Assembly: GCA_964396245.1 (NCBI GenBank)
Contig: CAYNEO010000013.1
Coordinates: forward strand, 1-64,000
DNA: 64,000 bases
Source of the DNA: CAYNEO01 sp964396245
GTDB lineage: Bacteria; Zixibacteria; MSB-5A5; GN15; FEB-12
Direction of reading: 5' to 3'
Within the stretch, counting starts at the first letter, position 1. The number at the start of each line of letters is the position of its first letter. The notes beneath the pieces are model-generated. The model had not been told where the DNA came from. It saw only the letters and a program-made list of their open reading frames with translations, and ran no database searches. Both the position numbers and the translations under genes were made by a program. This document shows positions 1 through 8,314 of this stretch, piece after piece.

Positions 1-2
1 AT

Positions 3-1118
3 GGTCTCAGGCGGGAAGTCAACTCGATGCATCAGGCGGTGGTGACGCTGGGGACGCGGCAGGTGACGGCGATAACGTTGTCATCCTCGGTCTACAACAT
101 GACCGACCGGTGGCATTCCGCGGTGGACCGGATTCGGTTCTGGCGGCATTCGCTGGAGGTGGCGATTGCCTCGCGGCTGCTGGCTGAGAAAACGGGGTAC
201 AATCATACCGAGGAAGCGTTTATTGCCGGGCTGTTGCATGATATTGGTATCCTGATATTGGAGAAGTCGTTCCCGCAGGATTTCGCGCGCATCCGCAAGG
301 AAGTGCTCAACGGCGAGAGCCTGATCGATATGGAAGAGGACGCCTGGGGGACGAATCATGCGCGTGTCGGGCAGTTTCTCCTGGATCAGTGGAACATTCC
401 CGAAGCGATATCAAGTGCGGTGGGGCATCATCACGACCTGTATGTTGAAGGCGCCACCGATGCCGATATCCGTTTGCCGCAGGTAGTCTGCCTGGCGAAC
501 CTGCTGTCGCAGTTTTCGGCGGCGGAGCAACGTCGGCCCCGGCTCTCTTACGAAGTAGAGAATCGTGAGATTATCACCGGCAACCTCGGTCTCACGCCGA
601 CAGAGATCACGATGATTCAGAAGGAATTGTTCGCGCGGATGCTGGAGGAATCGCAGTATCTGGAGATCGAGATCGGTTCCGCCCACGAATTGCTTTCCGA
701 GGCCAATCGGCTCTTACTGGATCAGTACCTGGCGGTAGAGGGGTTGCTTCGGGAGAACCGGAAACTTCAGCAGCAGATAACCCGCGACCAGATGAAACGG
801 GTGGCGATGGACTCGCTTCGCAACGTAGCGCTGACGCTGAACCAGCATATCAGCAACGCGACGGCGACGATACTGGGGCGGGCGCAGATTGTGGAATCGG
901 CGATCAAGAAGGGACAGATTCCGGATGTCGAGAAGACGCTGGTGAAGTCGATGCGGGTGATCTCGAACGGGGTGGAGACAATCGGCGAGGTAATGAAAGA
1001 CCTGACCAACCTTGCGTATTTTGAGCCCTCGGACTACGAGGGGCGCACGCACGAGATCAATATCGAACAGAAGATACGCCAGCAGCTGGAGCGAATCGAG
1101 GTAAACGATTTGGCGTGA
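3..1118 (+). CDS. HDOD-domain signalling protein with a degenerate kinase-like tail (5' partial)
   Basis: The frame is open from base 3, and the codons before the first Met (GLRREVNS) look like HDOD sequence, so the gene begins upstream of the window. Counting from the Met at base 27, the HDOD/HD region covers about residues 1-215 and keeps HD-type residues: WRHS near 40, LLHDIG near 70 and HHH near 135. HDOD proteins usually act as signalling or regulatory scaffolds. A helical linker (about 220-265) leads to LNQHISNATATILG, which resembles the dimerisation helix of histidine kinases (L-x-H-E-I-N-N-P-L-T-x-I-L-G). The phospho-acceptor His position is Gln273, and no ATPase domain follows. I infer a non-catalytic signalling adaptor. 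It ends at a bidirectional terminator. Confidence 0.8.
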   Translation, partial: GLRREVNSMHQAVVTLGTRQVTAITLSSSVYNMTDRWHSAVDRIRFWRHSLEVAIASRLLAEKTGYNHTEEAFIAGLLHDIGILILEKSFPQDFARIRKEVLNGESLIDMEEDAWGTNHARVGQFLLDQWNIPEAISSAVGHHHDLYVEGATDADIRLPQVVCLANLLSQFSAAEQRRPRLSYEVENREIITGNLGLTPTEITMIQKELFARMLEESQYLEIEIGSAHELLSEANRLLLDQYLAVEGLLRENRKLQQQITRDQMKRVAMDSLRNVALTLNQHISNATATILGRAQIVESAIKKGQIPDVEKTLVKSMRVISNGVETIGEVMKDLTNLAYFEPSDYEGRTHEINIEQKIRQQLERIEVNDLA

Positions 1119-1140
1119 CCGATAGATCGAGACAAGTACA

Positions 1141-1175
1141 AAAAAGCCGGTTCCATTGAACCGGCTTAATTTTTG
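1141..1175. terminator. Bidirectional rho-independent terminator
   Basis: A perfect 9-bp stem (aagccggtt at 1144-1152 with aaccggctt at 1159-1167) and a 6-nt loop. A T-rich tail follows on the plus strand and a T6 tract on the minus strand. It lies between two convergent genes, 22 bases after one stop and 15 before the other, so it can serve both. Confidence 0.88.
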
Positions 1176-1190
1176 TCCGTCACTGATTGG

Positions 1191-3116
1191 CTATTTTGTT
1201 TCTTTGATAACTATCGTGGAATTCTTGCCCTTGAGGGACAGCTTATTGTCGCCATTGCCGAGCTTGATCTCACCGGACTGTCCGCGCTGGTGATCCTGGA
1301 TCTGCATCGGGAAACTGCTGTTGATGCCGCCATTTTCGGCGACCGCCGTGAGCATCATGTCAGAATTTTTGGGAATCGAGATACTGATATTACCGGACAT
1401 GGTGGTGATGCTGGAGATCCCCGTGAGGTCATCGCCGAGAGTGACCAGTACATTACCGTTCTCGCTCGAGAGCCGAATCGGACCGCCGAGGTCTTCGGCG
1501 ATGATATTGCCGAATTTGTTAGTGGCTTCCAGCGACCCGGCCACCTGGGAGGCTTTGATTTCGGAATTACTGTTCTCGACATTCACCGAGCCGTCGACAT
1601 ACCTGATCACCATCGGCTGGAACGAGTTGTATGCTTTCAGGTCGCCGGTGAGGTTCATCACTTTGACGGGACCGTTGCTGTTTTCGATGTCAACCTGTCC
1701 GGTATGATCGAGCACGGTGATGCTGCCCGAGTTGACCAATGACAGGTCACCTTTCGAATTCACGACATTGATCACGCCGCTCTGGTTGCGGATGGTAATA
1801 TCGCCCTCGCAGGAGCTGAGTGATACAGGCGCGTTGGAGTTGAGGACATCGATAGTCCCGAAGATGTTGCTCAGGCTGATCGGTCTCATGGAATTTTCGA
1901 TCCTGAGATTGCCGCCGATTTCGGTGGCCGAGATGGTCGAATATCGGCCCTTGATCATGAGGTCGGCCCCGATATTGGTCGCCGTTACACTCCCGAACGA
2001 GTTGTCGCAGATAATCGGGTTGCGCTGCGGTACACTGAGCACCATCGTGGCGTTCACGACCTTGGTCTGCGGGTCTGTCAGTTTGGGGAAGACAGCTTCG
2101 ATATAGTAGCCGTTCTTTTCTATCGCAATACGCAGTGCGGTCTTGCTGACAAACACCTTCTCCGCCTCGTGGGTGCTCGCCACAACCTCGACTTCGAGGG
2201 TGGCTACGACCATATTGCGGTTCCATCCGTTTACCGTCAGTTGTCCGGCCGGCTGGGTAATGTAAATGGGAGTCTGGCTGGAGGCAATTGGCAGGGTATC
2301 GACATACTTTCTTACCAGGCCGATCTGCGAACCTTTCGGTCCTACCTGCACCTCGAACGGAACCTCGGGAGTCTCAGGCGTCACCGGAGTTACCGGACGA
2401 ACCACGATCTGCGGGACTTCAATATCCGGGATGGGCGCCACGAGGACGGTATCTCCGGCGTGGGCATAGTGGGCGGCTTTGGCCGCCTGTTCGATAGTCT
2501 TGATGTGAATTTTCTGCTGCTTCACGGCCAGCTCGAGGTACTTTTGCACCTGTTCCTGGTTGACGCAGTACTGCTGCAGCCGATGCGCGATCTCTCCCTG
2601 CACGAGATCATTGAGTATTGTCATCTCTTTACGGAGACTGTAAATCAACTTGTAGAGTTTTTTGTTTTCGTCGCTCGGATTCTCCTTGAGCTTGGCTTCC
2701 TGCTCCTTGAGATTCTTGATGAAGGCGGTCATGTCCTCATCGAGGAAGTCAGGGTTTTCCGCGTAAGTACCGCGATCGATTCCTCTCGCGAACTGTTCGA
2801 AAGAAATCTGGTAGGCCTTGAGCGTGGCATCATTCACGCGGGAGAAATAAGAGCTGTAGTCATTCAGCGTAGTCTGGAGCTGTTCGAGGGCTTCGATATA
2901 TTCATCGGCAGCTTGTTTGGCGCACTGGTCGATAGCAACCTTTACTTCGGCCTTTGCCTTTTCCAGTTCTTCCGTGGGCGGGATGGGAGCCTGGGCCCTG
3001 ACGGAGCCAACAAGCACCAGGGCCGTGAACGTGAAAAGCGCCAGTAATATGAGAATAGTGCTTTCCGTTCGCCGGACAGCGGCCTTCGTAATTCTATTTC
3101 CGTTATCGTTCGTCAT
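1191..3116 (-). CDS. Exported coiled-coil protein with DUF4097-type beta-helix
   Basis: 641 residues. A short basic N-terminus and a hydrophobic segment (about 19-41, ending at VRAQA) indicate export. Residues about 45-220 are charged and helical (likely coiled coil, with heptad-like stretches such as LEKAKAEVKVAIDQ). A Pro/Val-rich linker follows at about 235-255. From about 370 to the end there are short repeats of the form G-x-V-x-V-x-N-S-x-G, the pattern of DUF4097-family beta-strand or adhesin-like repeats. No catalytic motif is visible. I infer a periplasmic or surface structural protein anchored or spaced by the coiled coil. It is monocistronic as far as the window shows. The ATG at 3116 is the only start that places the signal segment at the N-terminus. 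Confidence 0.8.
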   Translation of the reverse strand: MTNDNGNRITKAAVRRTESTILILLALFTFTALVLVGSVRAQAPIPPTEELEKAKAEVKVAIDQCAKQAADEYIEALEQLQTTLNDYSSYFSRVNDATLKAYQISFEQFARGIDRGTYAENPDFLDEDMTAFIKNLKEQEAKLKENPSDENKKLYKLIYSLRKEMTILNDLVQGEIAHRLQQYCVNQEQVQKYLELAVKQQKIHIKTIEQAAKAAHYAHAGDTVLVAPIPDIEVPQIVVRPVTPVTPETPEVPFEVQVGPKGSQIGLVRKYVDTLPIASSQTPIYITQPAGQLTVNGWNRNMVVATLEVEVVASTHEAEKVFVSKTALRIAIEKNGYYIEAVFPKLTDPQTKVVNATMVLSVPQRNPIICDNSFGSVTATNIGADLMIKGRYSTISATEIGGNLRIENSMRPISLSNIFGTIDVLNSNAPVSLSSCEGDITIRNQSGVINVVNSKGDLSLVNSGSITVLDHTGQVDIENSNGPVKVMNLTGDLKAYNSFQPMVIRYVDGSVNVENSNSEIKASQVAGSLEATNKFGNIIAEDLGGPIRLSSENGNVLVTLGDDLTGISSITTMSGNISISIPKNSDMMLTAVAENGGINSSFPMQIQDHQRGQSGEIKLGNGDNKLSLKGKNSTIVIKETK

Positions 3117-3434
3117 AGCGCATCACCACCCCATGGGTGTCCGTTAAGTTTACCGGTGGAGCGCTCTTTTTCTTCCCGCGCACTCATCGAATTCTTCTCT
3201 CTCCGCCGGTTTACAAACGGCGGAAGTTGTTGTTTTTCCACCTTTTAAACGAATGGCGACGAATAATGTTTCACTTTGTCATTATCTGCCGAACCGACCG
3301 GGAGGTGTCCCGAGCGGAGTCCCGAAAACCGGGTTCTCTGGAAAATCAGTAAATAAGAATCATTTTGCAACCCTTCTAATTCAAAAATTGTGTATATTTG
3401 AATTGTACTCACCGCCGGGAGGACTTAACCGCCA
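3117..3434. other. Intergenic region with small hairpins and an AT-rich promoter-like stretch
   Basis: No convincing gene. Near 3297-3335 there are short G/C-rich hairpins and a direct repeat of tcccga, reminiscent of the small palindromic repeats common between genes in many bacteria. An AT-rich stretch contains the -10-like hexamer TATATT at 3393-3398, but a good -35 box at normal spacing is missing. A transcript from there would begin near 3405, giving a leader of about 155 bases before the next gene. Confidence 0.4.
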
Positions 3435-3486
3435 GCTATCCGAGAGGATAGCCGCAATTGTATGGGCCCGGGCCGACACGGTCGGC
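3435..3486 (+). promoter_or_regulatory. Structured leader: two perfect hairpins before a secreted-protein gene
   Basis: Hairpin 1 has a 7-bp perfect stem, gctatcc (3435-3441) with ggatagc (3446-3452), capped by GAGA, a GNRA tetraloop. Hairpin 2 has a 6-bp stem, gccgac (3472-3477) with gtcggc (3481-3486), around a 3-nt loop. Both lie in the probable 5' leader of the gene starting at 3561, and there is no T-run, so they are not terminators. This is what a cis-regulatory RNA looks like, but I could not match it to a known riboswitch class. Confidence 0.4.
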
Positions 3487-3560
3487 GCAAGGCTAAATTG
3501 TTATGGTACAGGCACCCATTTTGCACAAACACCCGTGGAAAGGTACTGGCGCGTATTACT

Positions 3561-6311
3561 ATGACCCTGTTGAAACGCTGCTTCCATCTATCACTGCCAT
3601 TACTGCTGTTACTTTCGGTATCGGCTCACGCGGCCGATTTTGACCGAAAGGAGCTGCACGAGAACCGCCTGAGGGGGTTGGACAGAAGGGGAGACATCTC
3701 GGTTAGTATTCGCGGGGAAAGCGGGCTGCTTGCGGCAGGAGACGGCACCGATATTCTTTTGTCCGAATCCATAGCTCCGGCAAGATTCGTTCAGGATCAA
3801 GGGTCGCTGGTACATCTGAAGGACGGCGGCTGGCTCGCTGTCTGGAGTGATGCTCGCCGGGGTTCAAAGAAAATCTACGGTCAGAGGCTCGATTCTTCCG
3901 GTGAGCCGATTGGATCGAACACGGCATTGGCGGGCTCGTTAGTGGGAGCAGACTTTGTCGATCCGGTAGTTGCGCAGGATACCCTTGGCAGGATATACCT
4001 GTTGTATCGCGACCAGACGGAGGGATTGATTTTCGCCAGACGTTACCTGGCCGACATGACGCCGGACCTGGGGCCTTTCGTGGTGAATGACACCAGCTCC
4101 GGTTCTTTCGCCGGGCCTTTTGATTTTGATATTTACCCGAACGGCCGGATGGTCGTTGTCTGGGAAGCCTACGCGCCGACCGGTTCATGGATAGCTTCAC
4201 GTGTTTACAATTCGCTGGGCAATTCAGTCGCAGGTCCGTCGGTCGTGAACACTGATGGAGGAATGAATCACCACTGGGTGCCTTCGGTCGCGGTGCGTCC
4301 GGATGCCGGTTACCTTGTGTGTTGGGAGGATTATCGCAACGGCACGGCCGACATCTTTGCCAGGTTGTTCAACGGCAATGGTGATCCGCTCGGGGGTGAA
4401 TTCGCTATCGTGCCGCCACCGCCCGACACGGCCGAGCAGTATGCGCCACAGGTCGTGTACTCGCCGCTTTACAGCTATGTGATTGGATGGCTGGACAGGC
4501 GTTCCGCACAGGAAGTCTATCTACAAAGATATAGTTCCGTAACGGGTCTGATCGGCGGCAATTTGTTGATCTCGGGACCTGACAGCCTGACAACAAACTG
4601 GGATCTCGATCTGACACTTTCTGTCGACAATACTCTGCTGGCAACATGGGCGTCGTTTGGCCCCGCAAACGAAGTTCGCTTCGAGAGATTCGACGCGAGC
4701 TTGAATGCATTGGGCGGGCCACGAGCTTTGAATGCCTCGACTCTTGGCCAGCGCTGGGGTCCGGTGGCGGAATTCGCGAGTATTGACGGCTTTGGCCTGG
4801 CGTGGACAGAGAGACAGGACGCGGACGGCGATATTTCATTCGGGATTTTCGATACCACAGGGCAGCGGGTGCTTGCGGAGGAACTGCTGGTTAACGACGA
4901 TGCAACAGGAGCGCCGTCGACTGAGCCGGATATCGCGTGGTCATCGGATTTCTGGGACCTGGTTGTTTTCACGGACGAACGTTCCGATGCCGGTGACATT
5001 TTCGTTCAATCACTGTCAAACGTTGGTGAGGCGGCGGGGGCGAACCGTAGAGTGAATCAGGATGCCGGAGTTGACCGTCAGTCGAGGCCGTCACTGGCGA
5101 CATCGGAGAATGCGGCCATCGTGGTCTGGCTGGACAACAGGCAGCTAAACGGGATATCCGGACAGCGCATCTATGGCAGGTTTGTCGATATCTGGGGCGG
5201 ATTCGTGACCGGGGAGATGCGGCTATCCGATTCGGGTCAGGCGGCTGTCAAGGCGGAGCCGTGTGCGGCAATATCGAATACCGGACGGACGTTGGTTGTA
5301 TGGGTCGATCGCCGTGGCGGGTCACCGCAGATATATGGGCAGTGGTTGTCGGCTGACCATCAGATGGACGGAAGTAATTTTGCTGTCTCGAATTCATCGG
5401 TCGACCTCGATAATGACAACCTGTATGCGGGCAGCGATGAGTTCGGTCGTTTCTACGTGGTCTGGCTTGATCGCGGACAGACAGAGCCGGCAGTGAAGTG
5501 CACCTGGTATATGGCCGACGGCGCCGGGGGAGGTTCGTTTACGTGGGTGTCGCCGCTGGCAGGAGTGTCTATAGAGGAGATAGCAGCGGCTGTGCATGGT
5601 GACGGTCTGGTCAGTCTGCTATGGAGCGGCTACGACAGTGACACCCGGAAGCTCTATCTGACGCAGGTGGACAAGAACGGAACCGAGTTGATTTCGAACC
5701 GAGAAGTGGCGGATGATCCGACATCAGAAGCCGAGCAGATCGACCTGGCGGTTGATGAATCGGGTTATCACAGTACGGTCTGGATAGATCATCGCGACGG
5801 AATTCGCCTTGCATACTACCAGATTTTCGATGATAATCTGGTTCCGGTCGGACCTAATACGGCAGTTTCATCGGCGGCTCCGGAATTCATGAAGTCCCCG
5901 TCGGTGAGTGCTCATCACGGAAGGCTCTGGATTACGTGGTCTGACCCGCGGCAGGACGGGCTGAATATCTACGGGACGACAAATGTATATCTCCCGACTG
6001 ATGTCGGCGGGGGCGACGATCCGGAATTACCGCGGTTTTTCCAGTTGTCGCAGAACTATCCCAACCCGTTTAATCCATCGACGACGATTCAATTCTCCCT
6101 GCCGAGTGCATCGCATGTGCGACTGACGGTCTACAACTTGCTCGGCCGGCAGGTCAGGGAGCTTGCCGACGCATATTTCAGTGCCGGCTCTCATGAAGTG
6201 GTATGGGATGGGACCGATGAAAGCGGGCAGACGGCGGCGACCGGGATTTATCTTTACCGGATGACGGCCGGGGATTTTGTCGAACAGCGCAAGATGCTGC
6301 TTATAAAGTGA
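3561..6311 (+). CDS. Large secreted repeat protein with type IX-like C-terminal sorting domain
   Basis: The start at 3561 gives a classical signal peptide (MTLLKRCFHLSLPLLLLLS, cleavage near SAHA-AD); the frame extends 33 codons further upstream without one. The mature part repeats a motif of the form V-W-x-D-x-R-x-G-x-x-x-I-Y-x-Q-R about nine times (for example VWSDARRGSKKIYGQRL and VWVDRRGGSPQIYGQWL), suggesting beta-propeller blades. The last roughly 90 residues begin FQLSQNYPNPFNPSTTIQF and end in a short basic tail (KMLLIK). This is the FlgD-Ig-like/Por-type C-terminal domain found on secreted proteins of the FCB group. It is therefore likely exported across the outer membrane and attached to the surface. 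No enzyme motif is seen. Confidence 0.87.
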   Translation: MTLLKRCFHLSLPLLLLLSVSAHAADFDRKELHENRLRGLDRRGDISVSIRGESGLLAAGDGTDILLSESIAPARFVQDQGSLVHLKDGGWLAVWSDARRGSKKIYGQRLDSSGEPIGSNTALAGSLVGADFVDPVVAQDTLGRIYLLYRDQTEGLIFARRYLADMTPDLGPFVVNDTSSGSFAGPFDFDIYPNGRMVVVWEAYAPTGSWIASRVYNSLGNSVAGPSVVNTDGGMNHHWVPSVAVRPDAGYLVCWEDYRNGTADIFARLFNGNGDPLGGEFAIVPPPPDTAEQYAPQVVYSPLYSYVIGWLDRRSAQEVYLQRYSSVTGLIGGNLLISGPDSLTTNWDLDLTLSVDNTLLATWASFGPANEVRFERFDASLNALGGPRALNASTLGQRWGPVAEFASIDGFGLAWTERQDADGDISFGIFDTTGQRVLAEELLVNDDATGAPSTEPDIAWSSDFWDLVVFTDERSDAGDIFVQSLSNVGEAAGANRRVNQDAGVDRQSRPSLATSENAAIVVWLDNRQLNGISGQRIYGRFVDIWGGFVTGEMRLSDSGQAAVKAEPCAAISNTGRTLVVWVDRRGGSPQIYGQWLSADHQMDGSNFAVSNSSVDLDNDNLYAGSDEFGRFYVVWLDRGQTEPAVKCTWYMADGAGGGSFTWVSPLAGVSIEEIAAAVHGDGLVSLLWSGYDSDTRKLYLTQVDKNGTELISNREVADDPTSEAEQIDLAVDESGYHSTVWIDHRDGIRLAYYQIFDDNLVPVGPNTAVSSAAPEFMKSPSVSAHHGRLWITWSDPRQDGLNIYGTTNVYLPTDVGGGDDPELPRFFQLSQNYPNPFNPSTTIQFSLPSASHVRLTVYNLLGRQVRELADAYFSAGSHEVVWDGTDESGQTAATGIYLYRMTAGDFVEQRKMLLIK

Positions 6312-6337
6312 TCGTGTGTGATATCACAACATTCGTG

Positions 6338-6364
6338 CGGCGGGCTATTGCCCGCCGTTTTTTT
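6338..6364 (+). terminator. Rho-independent terminator
   Basis: An 8-bp G/C-rich stem, cggcgggc (6338-6345) with gcccgccg (6350-6357), a tatt loop and a T7 run, placed 27 bases after the stop of the secreted repeat protein. Confidence 0.93.
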
Positions 6365-6388
6365 GTCTGCTGTTCTATAAGCTACCCG

Positions 6389-7099
6389 TTAATGGGGAAT
6401 AAAGAGGGCAGAGAAATCCTGGAAAAAGTGGGCGATGATACACGGCCAGAGCGAGCCGGTCCTGATATACAGCAACGCGAACATGAGACCGTACGTGGAG
6501 ATGACAATAAGCCCGGGAATTCCCTGGTAGGCGTGGCAGATACCAAAAACGAGCGATGAGACGATGACGGGGATTACCCAGCTTTGAAGTCGCCCGACGA
6601 GCCTGAGCCGTGTCAACAGGTAGCCGCGAAACGCGACTTCTTCGCAGATGCCCGCGGTCAGCGCGACCGCTACCCAGAGGACCTTGCCACCGCCGGTAGT
6701 CGGGATTAACAGGCCGATTTCACCGGGCATCGGCAGGCCAATCTGACCGAGGAACCAGGCGAGTCCGGAGAGGATGAGGTTGGCGGCGAGGAGAAAGGCC
6801 GCAGCCCATGCGAAGTCGACGCCGCGTATCCGCTTGAATCCCACACCGCGCAGGCCGGTGCCCTCGAAGTATACACCGAGATAATTGACGCCGAAGATCG
6901 CCCACTGGAAGATGATGGTCGAAACCAACAGAATTATCAGGAAGGTCTGAGTCAGGTTTTTCAACAGGGCGGCCGGGTCCTGCCCGGTCCCGTATACGGA
7001 AATAACGGGATAGAATATGACGAGTAAGATTAGGTTGAGCCAGGTAAAAAAGGAGCGGCGGAAGTCCCGGTTGCCGGTCTTTTCCTTGAACCCGGCCAT
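6389..7099 (-). CDS. CPBP-family intramembrane protease (CAAX protease-like)
   Basis: Multi-pass membrane protein of the CPBP/Abi family. The metal-site motifs are present: EEVAFR (Glu153, Glu154, Arg158), FGICH (His189) and a third His/Asp group, AHFFQD, near 224. Family members cleave within membranes or act in bacteriocin self-immunity; the substrate here is unknown. The coordinates use the first ATG. A better-placed start may be the CTG at 7174, which follows a perfect AGGAGG overlapping the stop of the upstream gene by 5 bases and would add 25 residues (LEQTPYDRYPVYPEHPDLP and onward). If so, the two genes are only 9 bases apart and translationally coupled. Confidence 0.87.
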   Translation of the reverse strand: MAGFKEKTGNRDFRRSFFTWLNLILLVIFYPVISVYGTGQDPAALLKNLTQTFLIILLVSTIIFQWAIFGVNYLGVYFEGTGLRGVGFKRIRGVDFAWAAAFLLAANLILSGLAWFLGQIGLPMPGEIGLLIPTTGGGKVLWVAVALTAGICEEVAFRGYLLTRLRLVGRLQSWVIPVIVSSLVFGICHAYQGIPGLIVISTYGLMFALLYIRTGSLWPCIIAHFFQDFSALFIPH

Positions 7100-7183
7100 C
7101 GGGTCGTCTTCTGCGGGCGGCAGGTCGGGATGTTCCGGATAAACGGGGTATCTGTCGTACGGTGTCTGTTCCAGGACAGCCTC

Positions 7184-7450
7184 CTAGTTGACCGGCGGCG
7201 GTGGTGGCGGCGGCGGTGGCTCGGACAAACTGGAAGGAGGCGGTGGCGGTCCGAAGTCATGTGGCTCTTTTTTCCGGGAGAAAAATGAACCGAAAATCAG
7301 GGCCGCTCCAAGAAGGATGATAAACACCGGCCAAGTTTCTTCGAGTATGTTCAACTGGGCGAACCACAGAAAGAGGCCGATAAGGATGAGAATGAACCCG
7401 CTCACAACCGGCCGGCCCGTTTTTTTTGCCTTTTGTTTGTCTTTGGCCAC
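7184..7450 (-). CDS. Small membrane protein with a polyproline tail (LiaF-TM/DUF5668-like)
   Basis: 88 residues with a GTG start preceded by an AGGA-type ribosome site. Two hydrophobic helices (about 14-31 and 38-57, LILIGLFLWFAQLN and WPVFIILLGAALIFG) match the small membrane domain often annotated DUF5668 or LiaI-LiaF-like. They are followed by a basic SRKK stop-transfer and a tail of about 25 residues that is mostly proline (runs of 5 and 9). The tail probably lies in the cytoplasm and could bind a partner. It sits just upstream of the CPBP protease in one operon. Confidence 0.72.
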   Translation of the reverse strand: MAKDKQKAKKTGRPVVSGFILILIGLFLWFAQLNILEETWPVFIILLGAALIFGSFFSRKKEPHDFGPPPPPSSLSEPPPPPPPPPVN

Positions 7451-7533
7451 AGATTCGTTCCTGTTCGATACCCTGTTAGTCTAGTCCAATATACGTAAAA
7501 AAACAAGCTAAAGACGACTCAATTCTCGACATC

Positions 7534-7571
7534 CACGTGATAATCAATCGGGTGACAATGTGAATCACGTG
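7534..7571. promoter_or_regulatory. Paired inverted CACGTGAT sites in a divergent promoter region
   Basis: CACGTGAT at 7534-7541 and ATCACGTG at 7564-7571 form perfect 8-bp inverted arms. Their centres are 30 bases apart, close to three helical turns, and each core is itself palindromic. They lie between the divergent membrane-protein operon and the sigma-like gene. This is the arrangement of a two-site operator; no protein can be assigned from the sequence. Confidence 0.45.
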
Positions 7572-7715
7572 AGATGCCATGGCTCTCAGTGCCGGTATCG
7601 ATTGTGATTCGCCCGTGGTAGCGCCAGCCTCTGTTACGTGCCTTCTTTTCTGCAAAAACAGGCAGTGGTCCCTTCGGGGACTGGAAAGCAAACCATACAA
7701 AACAGGCGGCAGGAC

Positions 7716-8288
7716 GTGGGTAGAGGAAGAATCATCTATCAAGATTGGATTGTCGAACTGGGGCGGGAGCCATCGGAGATAGCGCGGGAATCCTCCCTAT
7801 GGAACAATGTCAGCGGGCATTTGGACCGAGCGTTTGCGGGGCTTGACGGATTGCGGGTTTCATCAAGTGTCGACACAGCGAGAGTAGTTCGAATTAAAGA
7901 AGCGGTGAACCGGGCGCTGGAATCACTGGACGAGGAGGAGCAGGAGTTTGTCGTGCGATTTTACTACATGGGGCAGAGTTACTCTGAACTGGCAGAATTG
8001 AGCGGACGACCGGTGCACAAGCTGGAAACGATGCATCGGCAGGTCATTCGCCGACTCCGCAATCAACTGGCTGCTCTCGTTGACGATGGTTGCAGTTCCA
8101 GCCGGGAAGAGGTTTGTCGGTGCCCGATATGTTCGTCGCCGAGACGTCGGGAGATAGATGAATTGATACGGGCTCGGAATCCGCAAGAAACATGGCGGCG
8201 GATCATGAGGAATTTGAAGCGAGAATTCGAGATCGATATCAAGTCGCCAAATACGCTGGCGGTACACGAGAAATATCACGCTCGATGA
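7716..8288 (+). CDS. Sigma-70 region 4-like protein with C-terminal zinc-binding motif
   Basis: The N-terminal half has no recognisable domain (no sigma region 2). The middle, SLDEEEQEFVVRFYYMGQSY followed by SELAELSGRPVHKLETMHRQ, resembles sigma region 4, a helix-turn-helix for DNA. The C-terminus has CRCPICSSPRRREIDELI, then HEKYH, a C-x2-C plus H-x3-H zinc-knuckle pattern linked to DNA-binding domains in small phage or regulatory proteins. I infer a DNA-binding regulator rather than a full sigma factor. The start is uncertain: the GTG at 7716 is used because residues before it look non-coding, but the frame is open from the GTG at 7638. It overlaps or abuts the next gene, so the two probably form an operon. 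Confidence 0.6.
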   Translation: MGRGRIIYQDWIVELGREPSEIARESSLWNNVSGHLDRAFAGLDGLRVSSSVDTARVVRIKEAVNRALESLDEEEQEFVVRFYYMGQSYSELAELSGRPVHKLETMHRQVIRRLRNQLAALVDDGCSSSREEVCRCPICSSPRRREIDELIRARNPQETWRRIMRNLKREFEIDIKSPNTLAVHEKYHAR

Positions 8289-8314
8289 TTCATGCTAAGC
8301 GAGAGAGGGAAGTA

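Noticed and set aside
2169..3047. Plus-strand open frame opposite the DUF4097 gene
   Set aside because: The minus strand has signal peptide, coiled coil and regular repeats; the plus-strand product has none.
3295..3345. tRNA-like stretch (ggtgtcccgagcgg resembles a class II D-arm)
   Set aside because: No acceptor stem, anticodon arm or TTCGAAT-type T-loop can be formed around it.
3405..3560. Match to the cyclic di-GMP-I (GEMM) riboswitch
   Set aside because: A GNRA-capped hairpin and a later ATGGTA are reminiscent, but the conserved core segments of that class around its two stems are missing.
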